From NCBI RefSeq assembly GCF_009696465.1, contig NZ_VULX01000026.1:1-40158 (forward strand): DNA of 40,158 nucleotides, written 5' to 3'. How positions within the stretch are numbered: the first letter of the stretch is position 1; every line of letters begins with the position of its first letter. Below, piece after piece: positions 25,017 to 33,477 of this stretch. The notes beneath the pieces are model-generated. The model was not told the DNA's origin and ran no database searches. It saw only the letters and a program-made list of their open reading frames with translations. Made by a program: the position numbers and the translations under genes. The DNA is from Inconstantimicrobium porci (GTDB taxonomy: Bacteria; Bacillota; Clostridia; Clostridiales; Clostridiaceae).

Positions 25017-25616
25017 CTACCTCCAGACACTTCTAATTAAAGAACTTCCTCTAAGCTCTTCATATTCACCTTTATACTTATTTTCAATAATATGAGCATG
25101 TTTGTTTAAGCTTTCAATCATGCTTCTCACTTCATCCTTCTGCTTCTTAGAAACCTTGCCGCAGTTATTAAGGATAATCAGATCTGCTGACATTATGTTA
25201 GGCTGCACAATAATAGACATATTCTTCATAAACAGCTGTGCTGTCATTACATCAACTACAGCAATGCTGTCGACAATTTTGATTTTTCTTGCCAGATTAA
25301 AATCCTTAAGCTTTGGAACAATATGATCTATACTGACCATGCAGTTAAGTTCTATTATTATCCTCTCAGGCTCATAAAAGTTCATTATCCTGTTAAGTCT
25401 TTTTTCATCAAGCTGTTCAAGAGACTTAAACCTCTTAACTGATATGTTCTTCTTCTTAAGCTTCTCATCATCGTATTGATTTCTACCATTCTCCAGCTGC
25501 AGTATAATAGTGTTATCATCCCACTTTGATGTAATATCAAGATAAGATTCTATGAAGGATGTCTTTCCCCATCCTAAAAATCCAGTTACAATTTCAATAT
25601 CACAGCTTCTACCCAT
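25017..25616 (-). CDS. Divergent CobW-like GTPase
   Basis: A 199-residue protein with a CobW-type P-loop (IVTGFLGWGKTSFIE) but several departures from the family: the CxCC metal motif after the P-loop is absent (the stretch reads KRFKSLEQLDEK), the NKxD base-recognition motif reads NNCGKVS, and the C-terminal CobW domain is missing. Gly/Trp in the P-loop (GWGKT for GSGKT) is also unusual. It may partner the complete CobW protein encoded just upstream, or bind nucleotide without metal transfer. ATG at 25616; its ribosome site lies in the 3' end of that gene. Confidence 0.75.
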   Translation of the reverse strand: MGRSCDIEIVTGFLGWGKTSFIESYLDITSKWDDNTIILQLENGRNQYDDEKLKKKNISVKRFKSLEQLDEKRLNRIMNFYEPERIIIELNCMVSIDHIVPKLKDFNLARKIKIVDSIAVVDVMTAQLFMKNMSIIVQPNIMSADLIILNNCGKVSKKQKDEVRSMIESLNKHAHIIENKYKGEYEELRGSSLIRSVWR

Positions 25617-25622
25617 AAATAA

Positions 25623-26579
25623 TCACTCTCCTAAAAACAGTTTCTTTATTTCCTGTTTCTTAAGCTCTGTACCAATAACACATATTCTCCCTGTGTAATC
25701 GTAATCAACATCATTTATATCATATTTACCAGATACATAGTCAAACTGAACCCACGAATCTTCTGTATTAACTAAGCCCTTTGCTCTTATTACATTTCCG
25801 TAAACAGTACTTTTTAATTTATCTAATATGCTCTTGATTTCCCTTTTAGCAAAACACTTTGGAGTCTCCACTCCCCATGTATCGAATACTTCATCTGCAC
25901 AGCTATGACTACGCATTCTTCTTATAACATGAGATGTGTTAAGAGTTTTTCTTACAATACCTGCGTCCTCCATTAAATCTTTATTTCTAAACTCTGCAGT
26001 CTTAAGTATCTTATCACCATTTACTTTAGCTATAGGTGTTGATATTATTGGACAATTAGGATTAAGCTTTCTTACTGCTTTAAATACCTGCATTAACTGC
26101 GAATTGCTTATTTCCTCTGTTTTACTTAACAGTACAGTCTTTGCATATTGGATCTGATCAACAAAAAACTCTCCAAAGTTTTCAATATACTGCTCGAAAT
26201 TAACTGCATCTACTACTGTAATCTTCATATTTATCGATATATTTTTATTGACTACCTCACTGCTTATCTCTTTAACTACCTGAGAAAGTTTTGCTACACC
26301 TGATGGCTCAATTATTATTCTATCTGGATTATAAGTACTAATAATCCCCTTTATTGCACTTCTAAAATCCTTTGATATACTGCAACATATGCATCCAGAA
26401 GTTATCTCCTTTATTATTATGTTATCCGATCTTAGTACACTGCCATCTATACCGACTTCACCATATTCATTTTCAATTATTACTACATTCTCATCTTGAA
26501 GACATTCTTTAAGAAGCTTCTTTATAAGAGTAGTTTTTCCTGAGCCTAAAAAACCTGAAATTATGTCTACATTCTTCAT
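25623..26579 (-). CDS. CobW/COG0523 family metal-chaperone GTPase
   Basis: A 318-residue G3E GTPase: P-loop IISGFLGSGKTTLIKKLL, IENEYGEVGIDGSVL, the metal-binding SGCICCSI (CxCC), IIEPSGVAK and a C-terminal CobW domain (residues about 225-315, STVYGNVIRAKGLV). Family members deliver zinc or other metals to client enzymes using GTP. First gene of the operon with a second CobW-like protein, a permease and a TIGR03943 protein, which together suggest metal supply under limitation. GAGGAGG precedes ATG at 26579. I looked for a Zur-type palindrome upstream and saw none that is convincing. Confidence 0.88.
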   Translation of the reverse strand: MKNVDIISGFLGSGKTTLIKKLLKECLQDENVVIIENEYGEVGIDGSVLRSDNIIIKEITSGCICCSISKDFRSAIKGIISTYNPDRIIIEPSGVAKLSQVVKEISSEVVNKNISINMKITVVDAVNFEQYIENFGEFFVDQIQYAKTVLLSKTEEISNSQLMQVFKAVRKLNPNCPIISTPIAKVNGDKILKTAEFRNKDLMEDAGIVRKTLNTSHVIRRMRSHSCADEVFDTWGVETPKCFAKREIKSILDKLKSTVYGNVIRAKGLVNTEDSWVQFDYVSGKYDINDVDYDYTGRICVIGTELKKQEIKKLFLGE

Positions 26580-26679
26580 ACTCCATCCTCCTCAATAATT
26601 GATGTGAAATCTCCTATTCACTAAATATATTCAAAAAGGGAGTATTTAATTCCTAATAAGAATCAGAAAACAAAATGAT

Positions 26680-26895
26680 AAAAGCTGAAAGCAGAATGAT
26701 GAACTTAGGAAGGAATCTGTTCGCTGCGCTCACTGATTTCTTAATTTTAATGGAGGTTTCACCTCCAAACCTCTGATAAGCGAGATATTTTCATTTCAAT
26801 CCAAAGAGTTCTTAAGAGGAATTTGTCCTCTTATCTCGAAACTCCGTAGGAGTTTCATCCAATTCTCTTCTCTCTTAGTTCTGCTCTCTAATCTA
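26680..26895 (+). repeat. Dispersed hairpin repeat, copy F
   Basis: Same order as copy A: GGAATCTGT...ACTGATTTC (partly mismatched, loop TCGCTGCGCTC), GGAGGT/ACCTCC, AAGAGGA/TCCTCTT, GAAACTCC/GGAGTTTC. Outer ends rich in AGAGCAGAAC-type sequence as in E. Located between the metal operon and its upstream neighbour. Confidence 0.75.
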
Positions 26896-26913
26896 CTCTT
26901 AATGTATATATAA

Positions 26914-26946
26914 TAAAAAAGGACTGAATCATTATCCAGTCTCTTT
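26914..26946 (-). terminator. Terminator of the 164-residue protein gene
   Basis: GACTG/CAGTC stem (5 bp plus weak outer pairs) followed by TTTTTT on the minus strand, 20 bases beyond the stop. Confidence 0.6.
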
Positions 26947-26961
26947 TATGATTTATATTTA

Positions 26962-27456
26962 TTATACTTCTTGTGGTTTTGGAAGTTCTTTAAGCTTCAA
27001 AGTCTTACATTCATCGTCTTTGTAATAATAATTTTCTCCAAGGAACTTATCTGCTCTTTCTACCGCTTCATCCCCATATTCAAACATAATCATTCCACAA
27101 ATTGCAGTTCTGAACCATACATCACAAAAAGTTTTATCAAGATATAAAGGCTTTGTATCCTTATCGCCGCCAGATACCTCTATCTCAAAGTCATGAGTTA
27201 ATAAGTAATTAAAATGTACTACCATTGACTTCATGATTTCATTAGCCCAATCTGTGTGATCTTCTGCCATATTAGAAAAATAGTAGCTCCATGCATAAAG
27301 CAGATTATTTTGTACTGTAAGTGCTGCTATTCTATCATTAAGCCTATCTTTAAGATAACTGTATAGAAATTTAGCAACCCTCTGCTCATTTTCCTTAAAC
27401 TTCTTTTCATATAATCCCATATCATATTGCATAAGCATTTCGATTGGCTGTTCCAT
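26962..27456 (-). CDS. Conserved hypothetical protein
   Basis: A 164-residue soluble protein, helical in character and rich in aromatic residues (LLYAWSYYFSNMAEDHTDWANE and LGENYYYKDDE), with no signal peptide or membrane segment. I do not recognise a family. ATG at 27456 is preferred because GGGGGG lies seven bases before it; an in-frame start five codons upstream would overlap that site. It follows tadA by about 75 bases on the same strand and has its own terminator, so it may end the tadA transcript. Nothing in its sequence indicates an enzyme active site. Confidence 0.65.
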   Translation of the reverse strand: MEQPIEMLMQYDMGLYEKKFKENEQRVAKFLYSYLKDRLNDRIAALTVQNNLLYAWSYYFSNMAEDHTDWANEIMKSMVVHFNYLLTHDFEIEVSGGDKDTKPLYLDKTFCDVWFRTAICGMIMFEYGDEAVERADKFLGENYYYKDDECKTLKLKELPKPQEV

Positions 27457-27531
27457 TATTATTCCCCCCATAAATTCATGATTTTACTCATTTACAAAAA
27501 GTATATCACACTTTAACTCATGTTTACACTT

Positions 27532-27981
27532 TTACTTCTTTTTTGCTTGCCTTCTTTCCCTAAAAAAATCTTTAAGGATTTGAAAGCATCTGTCATCCTG
27601 TTCCCAATGCACATCTAGAAATTTATTAAGATTATCATCATACATAAGATTTATTGCACTGCCACAGGCACCACTTTTAAATTCATTCGCACCTATATAA
27701 ATCTTAGAAATTCTACTCTGTAAAATAGCCCCGGCACACATTGGACATGGCTCTAAAGTAACATACATGATGCAGTCGTTAAGACGCCAGTTGTTAAGAT
27801 TTCTCGATGCATCCTCTATTGCCATAATTTCTGCATGTGCCACTACAGAATTAAGGATTTCTTTTTTATTGAAACCCCTGCCTATTATTTTGTTATCTTT
27901 AACGATGACTGCACCTACAGGTACTTCTCCCATATCAAAAGCTTTCTGTGCTTCCATGAGAGCTTCATCCATAAAGTTCAT
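27532..27981 (-). CDS. tadA: tRNA-specific adenosine deaminase
   Basis: Converts A34 to inosine in tRNA-Arg(ACG). The 149-residue protein has the zinc-deaminase motifs VVAHAEIMAI (HAE) and LEPCPMCAGAIL (PCxxC) and the family C terminus ending FFRERRQAKKK. ATG at 27981 lies 12 bases behind the CNNM gene. Homologues stand immediately before tRNA-Ser/SRP RNA and dnaX in Firmicutes; here the order is kept on the same strand but the metal operon and others are inserted. The N terminus starts MNFMDEALMEAQKAF, the usual form. Confidence 0.93.
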   Translation of the reverse strand: MNFMDEALMEAQKAFDMGEVPVGAVIVKDNKIIGRGFNKKEILNSVVAHAEIMAIEDASRNLNNWRLNDCIMYVTLEPCPMCAGAILQSRISKIYIGANEFKSGACGSAINLMYDDNLNKFLDVHWEQDDRCFQILKDFFRERRQAKKK

Positions 27982-27993
27982 ACTGTCTCCTTC

Positions 27994-29241
27994 TTAGATA
28001 AACATTCTTACTTTCTTAATCCTGTTCTTATCTACTTCTTCAACTATAAATTTAATATTGTTATAAGTTACTTCTTCTTTTTCCTCAGGGAATCTTCCAA
28101 GCTCCCCTATTATAAGTCCTCCTATAGAATCAAATTCATCTGATTCTAAATCAAGTCCGATTATATCTTTTATATCATGAAGTCTCGTACTTCCTTCAAG
28201 CATATACTCTTTTTCGTTAATGCACTGGATTTCCTTTTCTTCCTGATCATATTCGTCTTCGATTTCTCCTACTACTTCCTCTACAAGGTCCTCAATAGTT
28301 GCAATCCCAACAGTACCACCATATTCATCAAGCACTATTGAAATGTGATTTCTTGACTTCTTCATCTCAGCGAAAAGTTCCATAACCTTTTTAAATTCAA
28401 AAGTATAGAATGGATCTCTCATAAATTTCTTTATGTCAAAGTTCTTCTTGTCCTCGTCACTGATAAATAGTAAATCCTTTATATTCAATACGCCCACGAT
28501 ATCGTCAATTGTTTCATTATATACAGGTATTCTTGAAAACTGTTCCTGTTTTATTACATCAAGTATCTCATCGTAAGTAACATCAACGTTTACTGCAACA
28601 ATGTCAACTCTCTGAATCATTACATCCTTAACTTGAAGATCACCAAATTCAAAAACGTTAAATATCATTTCCTTTTCTTCTTCTTCAAGTACACCTTCCT
28701 CTTCACTGACACCAACCATTGTTTTAAGTTCTTCCTGAGTTATAAATGACTCATTTACATCAGGCTCTGCACCAAGAAGCTTTATGAAAACCTGAGATAT
28801 CTGTGTAAATACAAATACAAGCGGAGTAAGAACTTTTACTACGATGTTGATTATCTTTATTATTCTCAGAGATATCTGTTCTGACTTCTGTTTAGCTATA
28901 GTCTTTGGTGTAATTTCACCAAATATAAGCACAAGAACTGTCATTACACCAGTTGCAAGAGCAACTCCAGAATCACCAAATAACTTCATTGCTAGTGATG
29001 AAGCAAGTGCAGATGCACCTATGTTCACGATGTTGTTTCCTATTAATATACTACCCAATAGCTTATTGGGGTCATTAGTTAACTTCTCCAGCAGCTTTGC
29101 TCCTTTTATATTTTCATCTACTAGATGTCTTATCCTTATTTTGTTTAAAGACATCAATGCAGTTTCTGCTGCTGAAAAGAAAGATGATAGTGCAATAAGT
29201 ATAACAAGAATAACTAACTGCCACGTAAAGCTTGAATCCAA
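27994..29241 (-). CDS. CNNM/CorC-type membrane protein (hemolysin family)
   Basis: A 415-residue protein with a DUF21/CNNM transmembrane domain (residues 1-190, [17 protein letters not shown] and [16 protein letters not shown]), a CBS pair (about 205-330, including [11 protein letters not shown] and [11 protein letters not shown]), and a C-terminal CorC/HlyC domain (about 345-415, [11 protein letters not shown]). Family members are linked to magnesium or cobalt efflux; the name hemolysin is historical. TTG at 29241 is chosen since AAGGAG lies eight bases before it, while the GTG three codons upstream lies within that site. Confidence 0.9.
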   Translation of the reverse strand: MDSSFTWQLVILVILIALSSFFSAAETALMSLNKIRIRHLVDENIKGAKLLEKLTNDPNKLLGSILIGNNIVNIGASALASSLAMKLFGDSGVALATGVMTVLVLIFGEITPKTIAKQKSEQISLRIIKIINIVVKVLTPLVFVFTQISQVFIKLLGAEPDVNESFITQEELKTMVGVSEEEGVLEEEEKEMIFNVFEFGDLQVKDVMIQRVDIVAVNVDVTYDEILDVIKQEQFSRIPVYNETIDDIVGVLNIKDLLFISDEDKKNFDIKKFMRDPFYTFEFKKVMELFAEMKKSRNHISIVLDEYGGTVGIATIEDLVEEVVGEIEDEYDQEEKEIQCINEKEYMLEGSTRLHDIKDIIGLDLESDEFDSIGGLIIGELGRFPEEKEEVTYNNIKFIVEEVDKNRIKKVRMFI

Positions 29242-29294
29242 AAATACCACTCCTTAAATTTCATTCTGCATAACTATAATAATATGCAACAACC

Positions 29295-30749
29295 TTATTT
29301 TATATTTTTATTTCTTCCTAAATTCTTACCTATATATAGTTTCTTATCAACTGACTTTACAGCCCTTGCAAAATCAGAAATATCAACAAAGGTGTCAATT
29401 CCAGCTGTAATTGTAATTTTTACATCAAGGTTTCTAGCTTTAAAACTCTCTCCCCTTATAACATTCGAAACTTTTTCTGCAAACATAAAAGTCTCATCTA
29501 TATTTTTATCAGGAAGGATAAGTAAAAACTCTTCTCCACCCCATCTTCCAAGTATATAATTTTCCTCTTTTATCTCTGCTATTCTTGATACTACTTCTTT
29601 TAAAATGTTGTCACCAGCATCGTGACCAAAACTATCATTTACACTTTTAAAATAATCAATATCAAGCAATATTATACCATTTTCTTTTTGATTCTTTAAT
29701 TCTGAAATTTCAGCCTTGATTCCCCTTCTATTATAAATGCCTGTTAAGTAGTCTTTCTGTGAAAGTCTGTTTACTTCCTGATAAGCTTCTACCAGCTTGG
29801 CATTTACTGTAGCAAGTTCTTCATTTTTAATCTTGTAAATTTCGTTATCCTTTTCAACTTTTAAAAGGTCATACTCCTTTTTCATGTTGGAAATAGTCTT
29901 TATATATTCCTTATTCTTTATCTCAATCATCAGCTCTGCATAGAACATATAGTACTCAAGCGCCTTTTCATAATCACCATTTTTTCTATAAATCTTTGAA
30001 AAAAGCTGATAAGTATCAGCAATCCTTATCCTGTCGCTGGCATCCTTAAAATCTGATATTGCCTCATTGGCATATTTTAAAGCAATATCAAAATCTCTCA
30101 TATTATAATATGAAAGTGCCATTGTAGCTTCAGTGTACCCGCTAAGTCCCTTATCCGTGCTATTCTTTTCAAACTTTAATGCAGTCTGAAGATATTTTAT
30201 AGCTGTTTCAGGCATTCCTAATTTACAGTAAGCTTCTCCTAAATTTGAATTAATCATTGCTTTTTCAAAAACATGATCAGTTTCCTCTAAGTATCTCAAT
30301 CCTTTTCTATAAGCATTAATTGCTTCCGTAAGCTTGTCTTTATTATTTTCTGTGCTGTCGCTATATACAGCTCCAAGTGCATTATATGACTTACCCAGGA
30401 TATATTTATCATTAAGTTCATCTGCTATTCCTCTTAGCTTAAAAGCAGTTTCTTTTGCAGAATCGTAATCTTCTATCATACAGTATATAGACGTGATTTT
30501 ATATAACATATGAAAAATAGATTTCTTATCGTTAATCTTCTCAGCTATATTGACACATTCCTTATATGATTTCATTGCTTCAATATAATTTGCCATCTTG
30601 TAATAGCTGTCTCCCCTATAAGACTCAACCTGATACAAATCTTCACTTGAAATAAATTTTCCTTTGCTGCGTATTTCATCAAAATATCTTATTGCTTTAT
30701 AATATTCAGACTTTTTATACGCTTCGATCCCCTGTCGCAATACGTCCAC
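29295..30749 (-). CDS. TPR-GGDEF protein, probable diguanylate cyclase
   Basis: A 484-residue cytosolic protein. Residues 1-300 form tetratricopeptide repeats (for example IRYFDEIRSKG, AMKSYKECVNIAEK, ALKYANEAISDF, ALEYYMFYAEL). A coiled linker (about 300-345) leads to a GGDEF domain (QKDYLTGIYNRRG to C terminus). The active site is RWGGEEF (404-408), a permitted variant of GGDEF, so synthesis of cyclic di-GMP is expected. The upstream RxxD inhibitory site is not visible (YILGR). The TPR part may sense a protein or peptide partner. GTG start at 30749 behind GGGGTGA. No membrane segment or signal peptide. Confidence 0.9.
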   Translation of the reverse strand: MDVLRQGIEAYKKSEYYKAIRYFDEIRSKGKFISSEDLYQVESYRGDSYYKMANYIEAMKSYKECVNIAEKINDKKSIFHMLYKITSIYCMIEDYDSAKETAFKLRGIADELNDKYILGKSYNALGAVYSDSTENNKDKLTEAINAYRKGLRYLEETDHVFEKAMINSNLGEAYCKLGMPETAIKYLQTALKFEKNSTDKGLSGYTEATMALSYYNMRDFDIALKYANEAISDFKDASDRIRIADTYQLFSKIYRKNGDYEKALEYYMFYAELMIEIKNKEYIKTISNMKKEYDLLKVEKDNEIYKIKNEELATVNAKLVEAYQEVNRLSQKDYLTGIYNRRGIKAEISELKNQKENGIILLDIDYFKSVNDSFGHDAGDNILKEVVSRIAEIKEENYILGRWGGEEFLLILPDKNIDETFMFAEKVSNVIRGESFKARNLDVKITITAGIDTFVDISDFARAVKSVDKKLYIGKNLGRNKNIK

Positions 30750-31159
30750 TCTATCACCCCAGTAATTGCAAAAATTATTATCCCTATAAATACGTAATGT
30801 TTTATATTATTATACAACATTTCATGTAATTTGTATTTTTAATTATTTATTTTTACAAAATAAATATATAATATGGAACAATTATTATTTTCTGTTAATT
30901 ATATTATGTAATTATAATTTTATCGTTTTTGTAAATTATTATTTACAAAGCGCATTTCAGAGCAATAAAAAAACTGCTCAGCCATTAAGACCAAGCAGCT
31001 TGCTTTGCTTACTTTACATCACTCAAACTAACAAATACAATTTATTCATTATAAACATTTAATTCGTACGTATTCATAATTATTAATATCAAATTTAATA
31101 TATATTGAGTTTTAGGGATATGCTAAGTTATATATTTTTCCATGGTAAGATATTATTTA
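30750..31159. other. Intergenic, AT-rich, no gene seen
   Basis: Apart from the terminator at 30967-30998 this stretch holds long A/T runs and no open frame with a ribosome site. TATAAT-like words are common but cannot be assigned. Confidence 0.5.
30967..30998 (-). terminator. Terminator upstream of the GGDEF gene
   Basis: CTGCT/AGCAG stem with two inner G-T pairs and one G-C pair, followed by seven Ts on the minus strand. It would insulate the GGDEF gene from read-through. Confidence 0.6.
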
Positions 31160-31581
31160 TCTCGTACTCATTAGATATAATAATGCAAGCAAAGCTGTAC
31201 ATATTTTTAATAAATATTTAGAGGAAATAGGTGTCTGGGCAAAAAATATTAAATTATTTTTTATCCATACTCTTATAATAACCCCTTTTTTTGAAAAAGC
31301 AAATACTTTTTTACCTATTTTTTATGTAATATAATAGATGTCTATATTGAGCTTAATAATAAAAAAGAGATAAAACATTACTTAGATAAGGCAATGAACT
31401 TCCTACAATCCTTATCAGATAAATTAGATAGTTTGAACTTCTCAATAAAGACAACAGACCAGAATATCATACCCTTATATATAAATACATAAATATGTAT
31501 TCTATGCAAAACAAAAAGGATGATCTTGATAGCTTAGTAAGTTTCGCACTTAGTTTAAACAGAGAAGAATTCAACGACTAA
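31160..31581 (+). pseudogene. Remnant of an Rgg/MutR-like transcriptional regulator
   Basis: Three short frame pieces on the plus strand read in order as the C-terminal part of a helix-turn-helix plus TPR regulator of the Rgg/MutR kind: NKYLEEIGVWAKNIKLFF (around 31210-31260), DVYIELNNKKEIKHYLDKAM to about 31492, and INMYSMQNKKDDLDSLVSFA ending in LNREEFND at 31581. Stops and frame changes separate them, and the DNA-binding N terminus is absent. The gene is long dead. A strong terminator at 31653-31690 follows. It marks the left edge of the accessory region. Confidence 0.5.
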
Positions 31582-31652
31582 TTTTTAATATAATTTTTGC
31601 AAACTCATCTTTGCTGAGACATTAATTTTAAGTTCGAGGTTATTAACTGCAA

Positions 31653-31690
31653 AAAGAAAGACCTGGTTTTTGACCAGGTCTTTCTTTTTT
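31653..31690. terminator. Very strong bidirectional terminator
   Basis: A perfect 15-bp stem (AAAGAAAGACCTGGT with its complement, loop TTTTG) with A and T runs on either side. Confidence 0.85.
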
Positions 31691-31989
31691 GTTTGGTACT
31701 CCCAGTAGGAATGCTTGTCTACATTCTTGTATGTTTGTACATATTAAATAAGTTTCTATAAATGCTTATATACAGCCATTTATATCAATAATCCTTGTAC
31801 TTATATATTGTTCTATATATTTATATGTTTTTATATATTGTCGGTATTATGTCGGTTAATAGAATATCTACACATTTATATAACTATTTATTTTATATTT
31901 AAAAATTAATACTACCATCCTATAAATAATATAATAAAAGAAACCCAGTTATTTTGAGTCACCTTTATTATATCTACTTTAAGTAATTT
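31691..31989. other. Left boundary zone of the accessory region
   Basis: No gene. The sequence GGTACTCCCAGTAGGA (31695-31710) resembles the complement of a tRNA 3' end, and TGTCGG occurs twice (31839-31855 area). AT-rich repeats such as TTATATAT follow. A weak hairpin at 31931-31970 may end the transcript of the 163-residue gene. An attachment site is plausible but not shown. Confidence 0.35.
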
Positions 31990-32481
31990 TTAACCTGCTA
32001 GACTAAGTAGTGATGTCAAAATATTTTTTACTTTCTCTGACCGAAAAATTAATTTTAATATTTCTTTAAAGCTTTCCACGTTTTCAATTACTATGCAATC
32101 ATTTGGTATTTGTATGTCAGGATGATTCTTTTTGTAAGTATCCCCAGTAAAACAACCTTGTTTAAAAATTATATCACATTCAATTTCCTCAAATATACTC
32201 TTGGGCAATTTAATCAATAAAGGATATATTTCTATATTATGATGTATTGATAATAATTTGTATGAATAATCTGGTAAATAATCACTTCTTAAATTAAATT
32301 CAAAATTAAACTGTTTTTTATAACCTAAGTACTCAATTTTTAGCTTATTATCTTCTATCGAACTAACACATCCATATATTTTTCGTTTAGTTTCTTTAGT
32401 CAGGAAGTCACCTTGTTGATCTAAAATACTTTTTGGTGTCTCAATTTTTTCAATATTAATATCTCCCCATAAATTTTCCAT
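31990..32481 (-). CDS. Hypothetical protein paired with a phosphodiesterase-fold protein
   Basis: A 163-residue soluble protein of mixed alpha/beta character, not recognised. It begins MENLWGDI, has a probable strand region (KRKIYGCVSSIEDNKLKIEY), a HxxxxYPLLIKLPK block after SIHHNIEIYP and a helical end (ESFKEILKLIFRSEKV). No catalytic motif is evident. Its ribosome site (AGGAGG) overlaps the stop codon of the endonuclease/exonuclease/phosphatase gene 12 bases upstream, so the two proteins are made together and may work together. Both lie in the cargo region of the integrated element. Confidence 0.65.
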   Translation of the reverse strand: MENLWGDINIEKIETPKSILDQQGDFLTKETKRKIYGCVSSIEDNKLKIEYLGYKKQFNFEFNLRSDYLPDYSYKLLSIHHNIEIYPLLIKLPKSIFEEIECDIIFKQGCFTGDTYKKNHPDIQIPNDCIVIENVESFKEILKLIFRSEKVKNILTSLLSLAG

Positions 32482-32493
32482 AAATATTACCTC

Positions 32494-33297
32494 CTAAATA
32501 ATACGAAATAGTATAGGCAAATGATCACTTATTGTCTTATCCGGTATTTTATTTTTATTAATCAAATTTATGCTATCTACCTTAGTCAAAATATGTAATT
32601 CATTAAAATCAAAATTATTTATTAATTGTGGCCTAATAATCACTTGATCAAACATATGCCAAAAGTATGCTATCTGACTTGAATTTGAATAATAATAAGT
32701 ACCTGGTGGCCAACTCTCATCCCCCAATAAATTCCACATAGGATTGTAGAACATTTTATATTCTTGCTTATCTATAACTCTTTTAAGTTTTTCAACAACA
32801 TTTCGACTAGATAAAGCATGGGTGGCACTAGCTAATACTATTGGCTTTTCAAATGGATTCATATTAAAATCACCAACTATAATAGAATTACTTGTATTAA
32901 ATTTGTTTTCTTCATTTTCTATAGCATTTCTTAAACTACTTAATTCTACAATTTTATCATAATCATCTTTGTACATATTACTAGATAAATGTACAAAAGC
33001 TATAATATGTTCTCCTAATGATTCATGTGGAATTAATTTCAATGTATAATGATCTGTTTCTTTTAAATGATTTATTTTGTTTGCATTATATTTTGTAAAT
33101 ATGCTTATTCTATTACATGCTATTTTAGGTACTTCATATAAATAAAAACTTTTTTCTGACAACATTTCAAGCAATTGTGTACCATCACCATCATATTCTG
33201 CCAATGCAACTATATCTATATTATTATTTATTATTATCTTACATAATATATTATTAATATTTTTATTTTTATGTACATTCCAAAATAAATAATTCAT
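32494..33297 (-). CDS. Endonuclease/exonuclease/phosphatase family protein
   Basis: A 267-residue protein with the DNase I-like fold. Catalytic blocks are complete: N7 in FWNVHKN, E34 in ALAEYD, GDFN at 142-145 in IVGDFNMNP, a mid-region FDQVII, and SDH at 257-259 before LPILFRII. No signal peptide, so it acts inside the cell. The family covers nucleases, inositol and lipid phosphatases and phosphodiesterases; the substrate is open. In this context a nuclease effector or an enzyme that degrades a nucleotide signal are both possible. ATG at 33297 behind GGAG. First gene of a two-gene unit, 180 bases downstream of the cyclase/effector unit. Confidence 0.82.
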   Translation of the reverse strand: MNYLFWNVHKNKNINNILCKIIINNNIDIVALAEYDGDGTQLLEMLSEKSFYLYEVPKIACNRISIFTKYNANKINHLKETDHYTLKLIPHESLGEHIIAFVHLSSNMYKDDYDKIVELSSLRNAIENEENKFNTSNSIIVGDFNMNPFEKPIVLASATHALSSRNVVEKLKRVIDKQEYKMFYNPMWNLLGDESWPPGTYYYSNSSQIAYFWHMFDQVIIRPQLINNFDFNELHILTKVDSINLINKNKIPDKTISDHLPILFRII

Positions 33298-33477
33298 TAT
33301 TTATTACTCCATCTATTACTTTCATACGTATTTACCCGTATGTGGATTATAGTCTTTTAATTGCCCCTATTATATATTTTATAATAATAAAATATCAAAA
33401 TAACTACTCCTATAAAAAAATCCGATTATGCAACAAAGTTTCTTGCTTTATTTGATTCTCTGACTATAAAATATGCT

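Noticed and set aside
26580..26640. Zur-type operator before the CobW operon
   Set aside because: Only a weak TGAATA direct repeat is present, no palindrome with the expected centre.
31694..31710. Sequence like the complement of a tRNA 3' end (possible attachment site)
   Set aside because: The T-loop is wrong (CAAGCAT with one extra base), no matching 5' half, and no second copy near the integrase; kept only as a remark.
31718..31730. TCTACATTCTTGT repeated at 39896-39908, possible element direct repeat
   Set aside because: The second copy is inside the IS66 transposase coding sequence; a 13-base match is expected by chance in AT-rich DNA.
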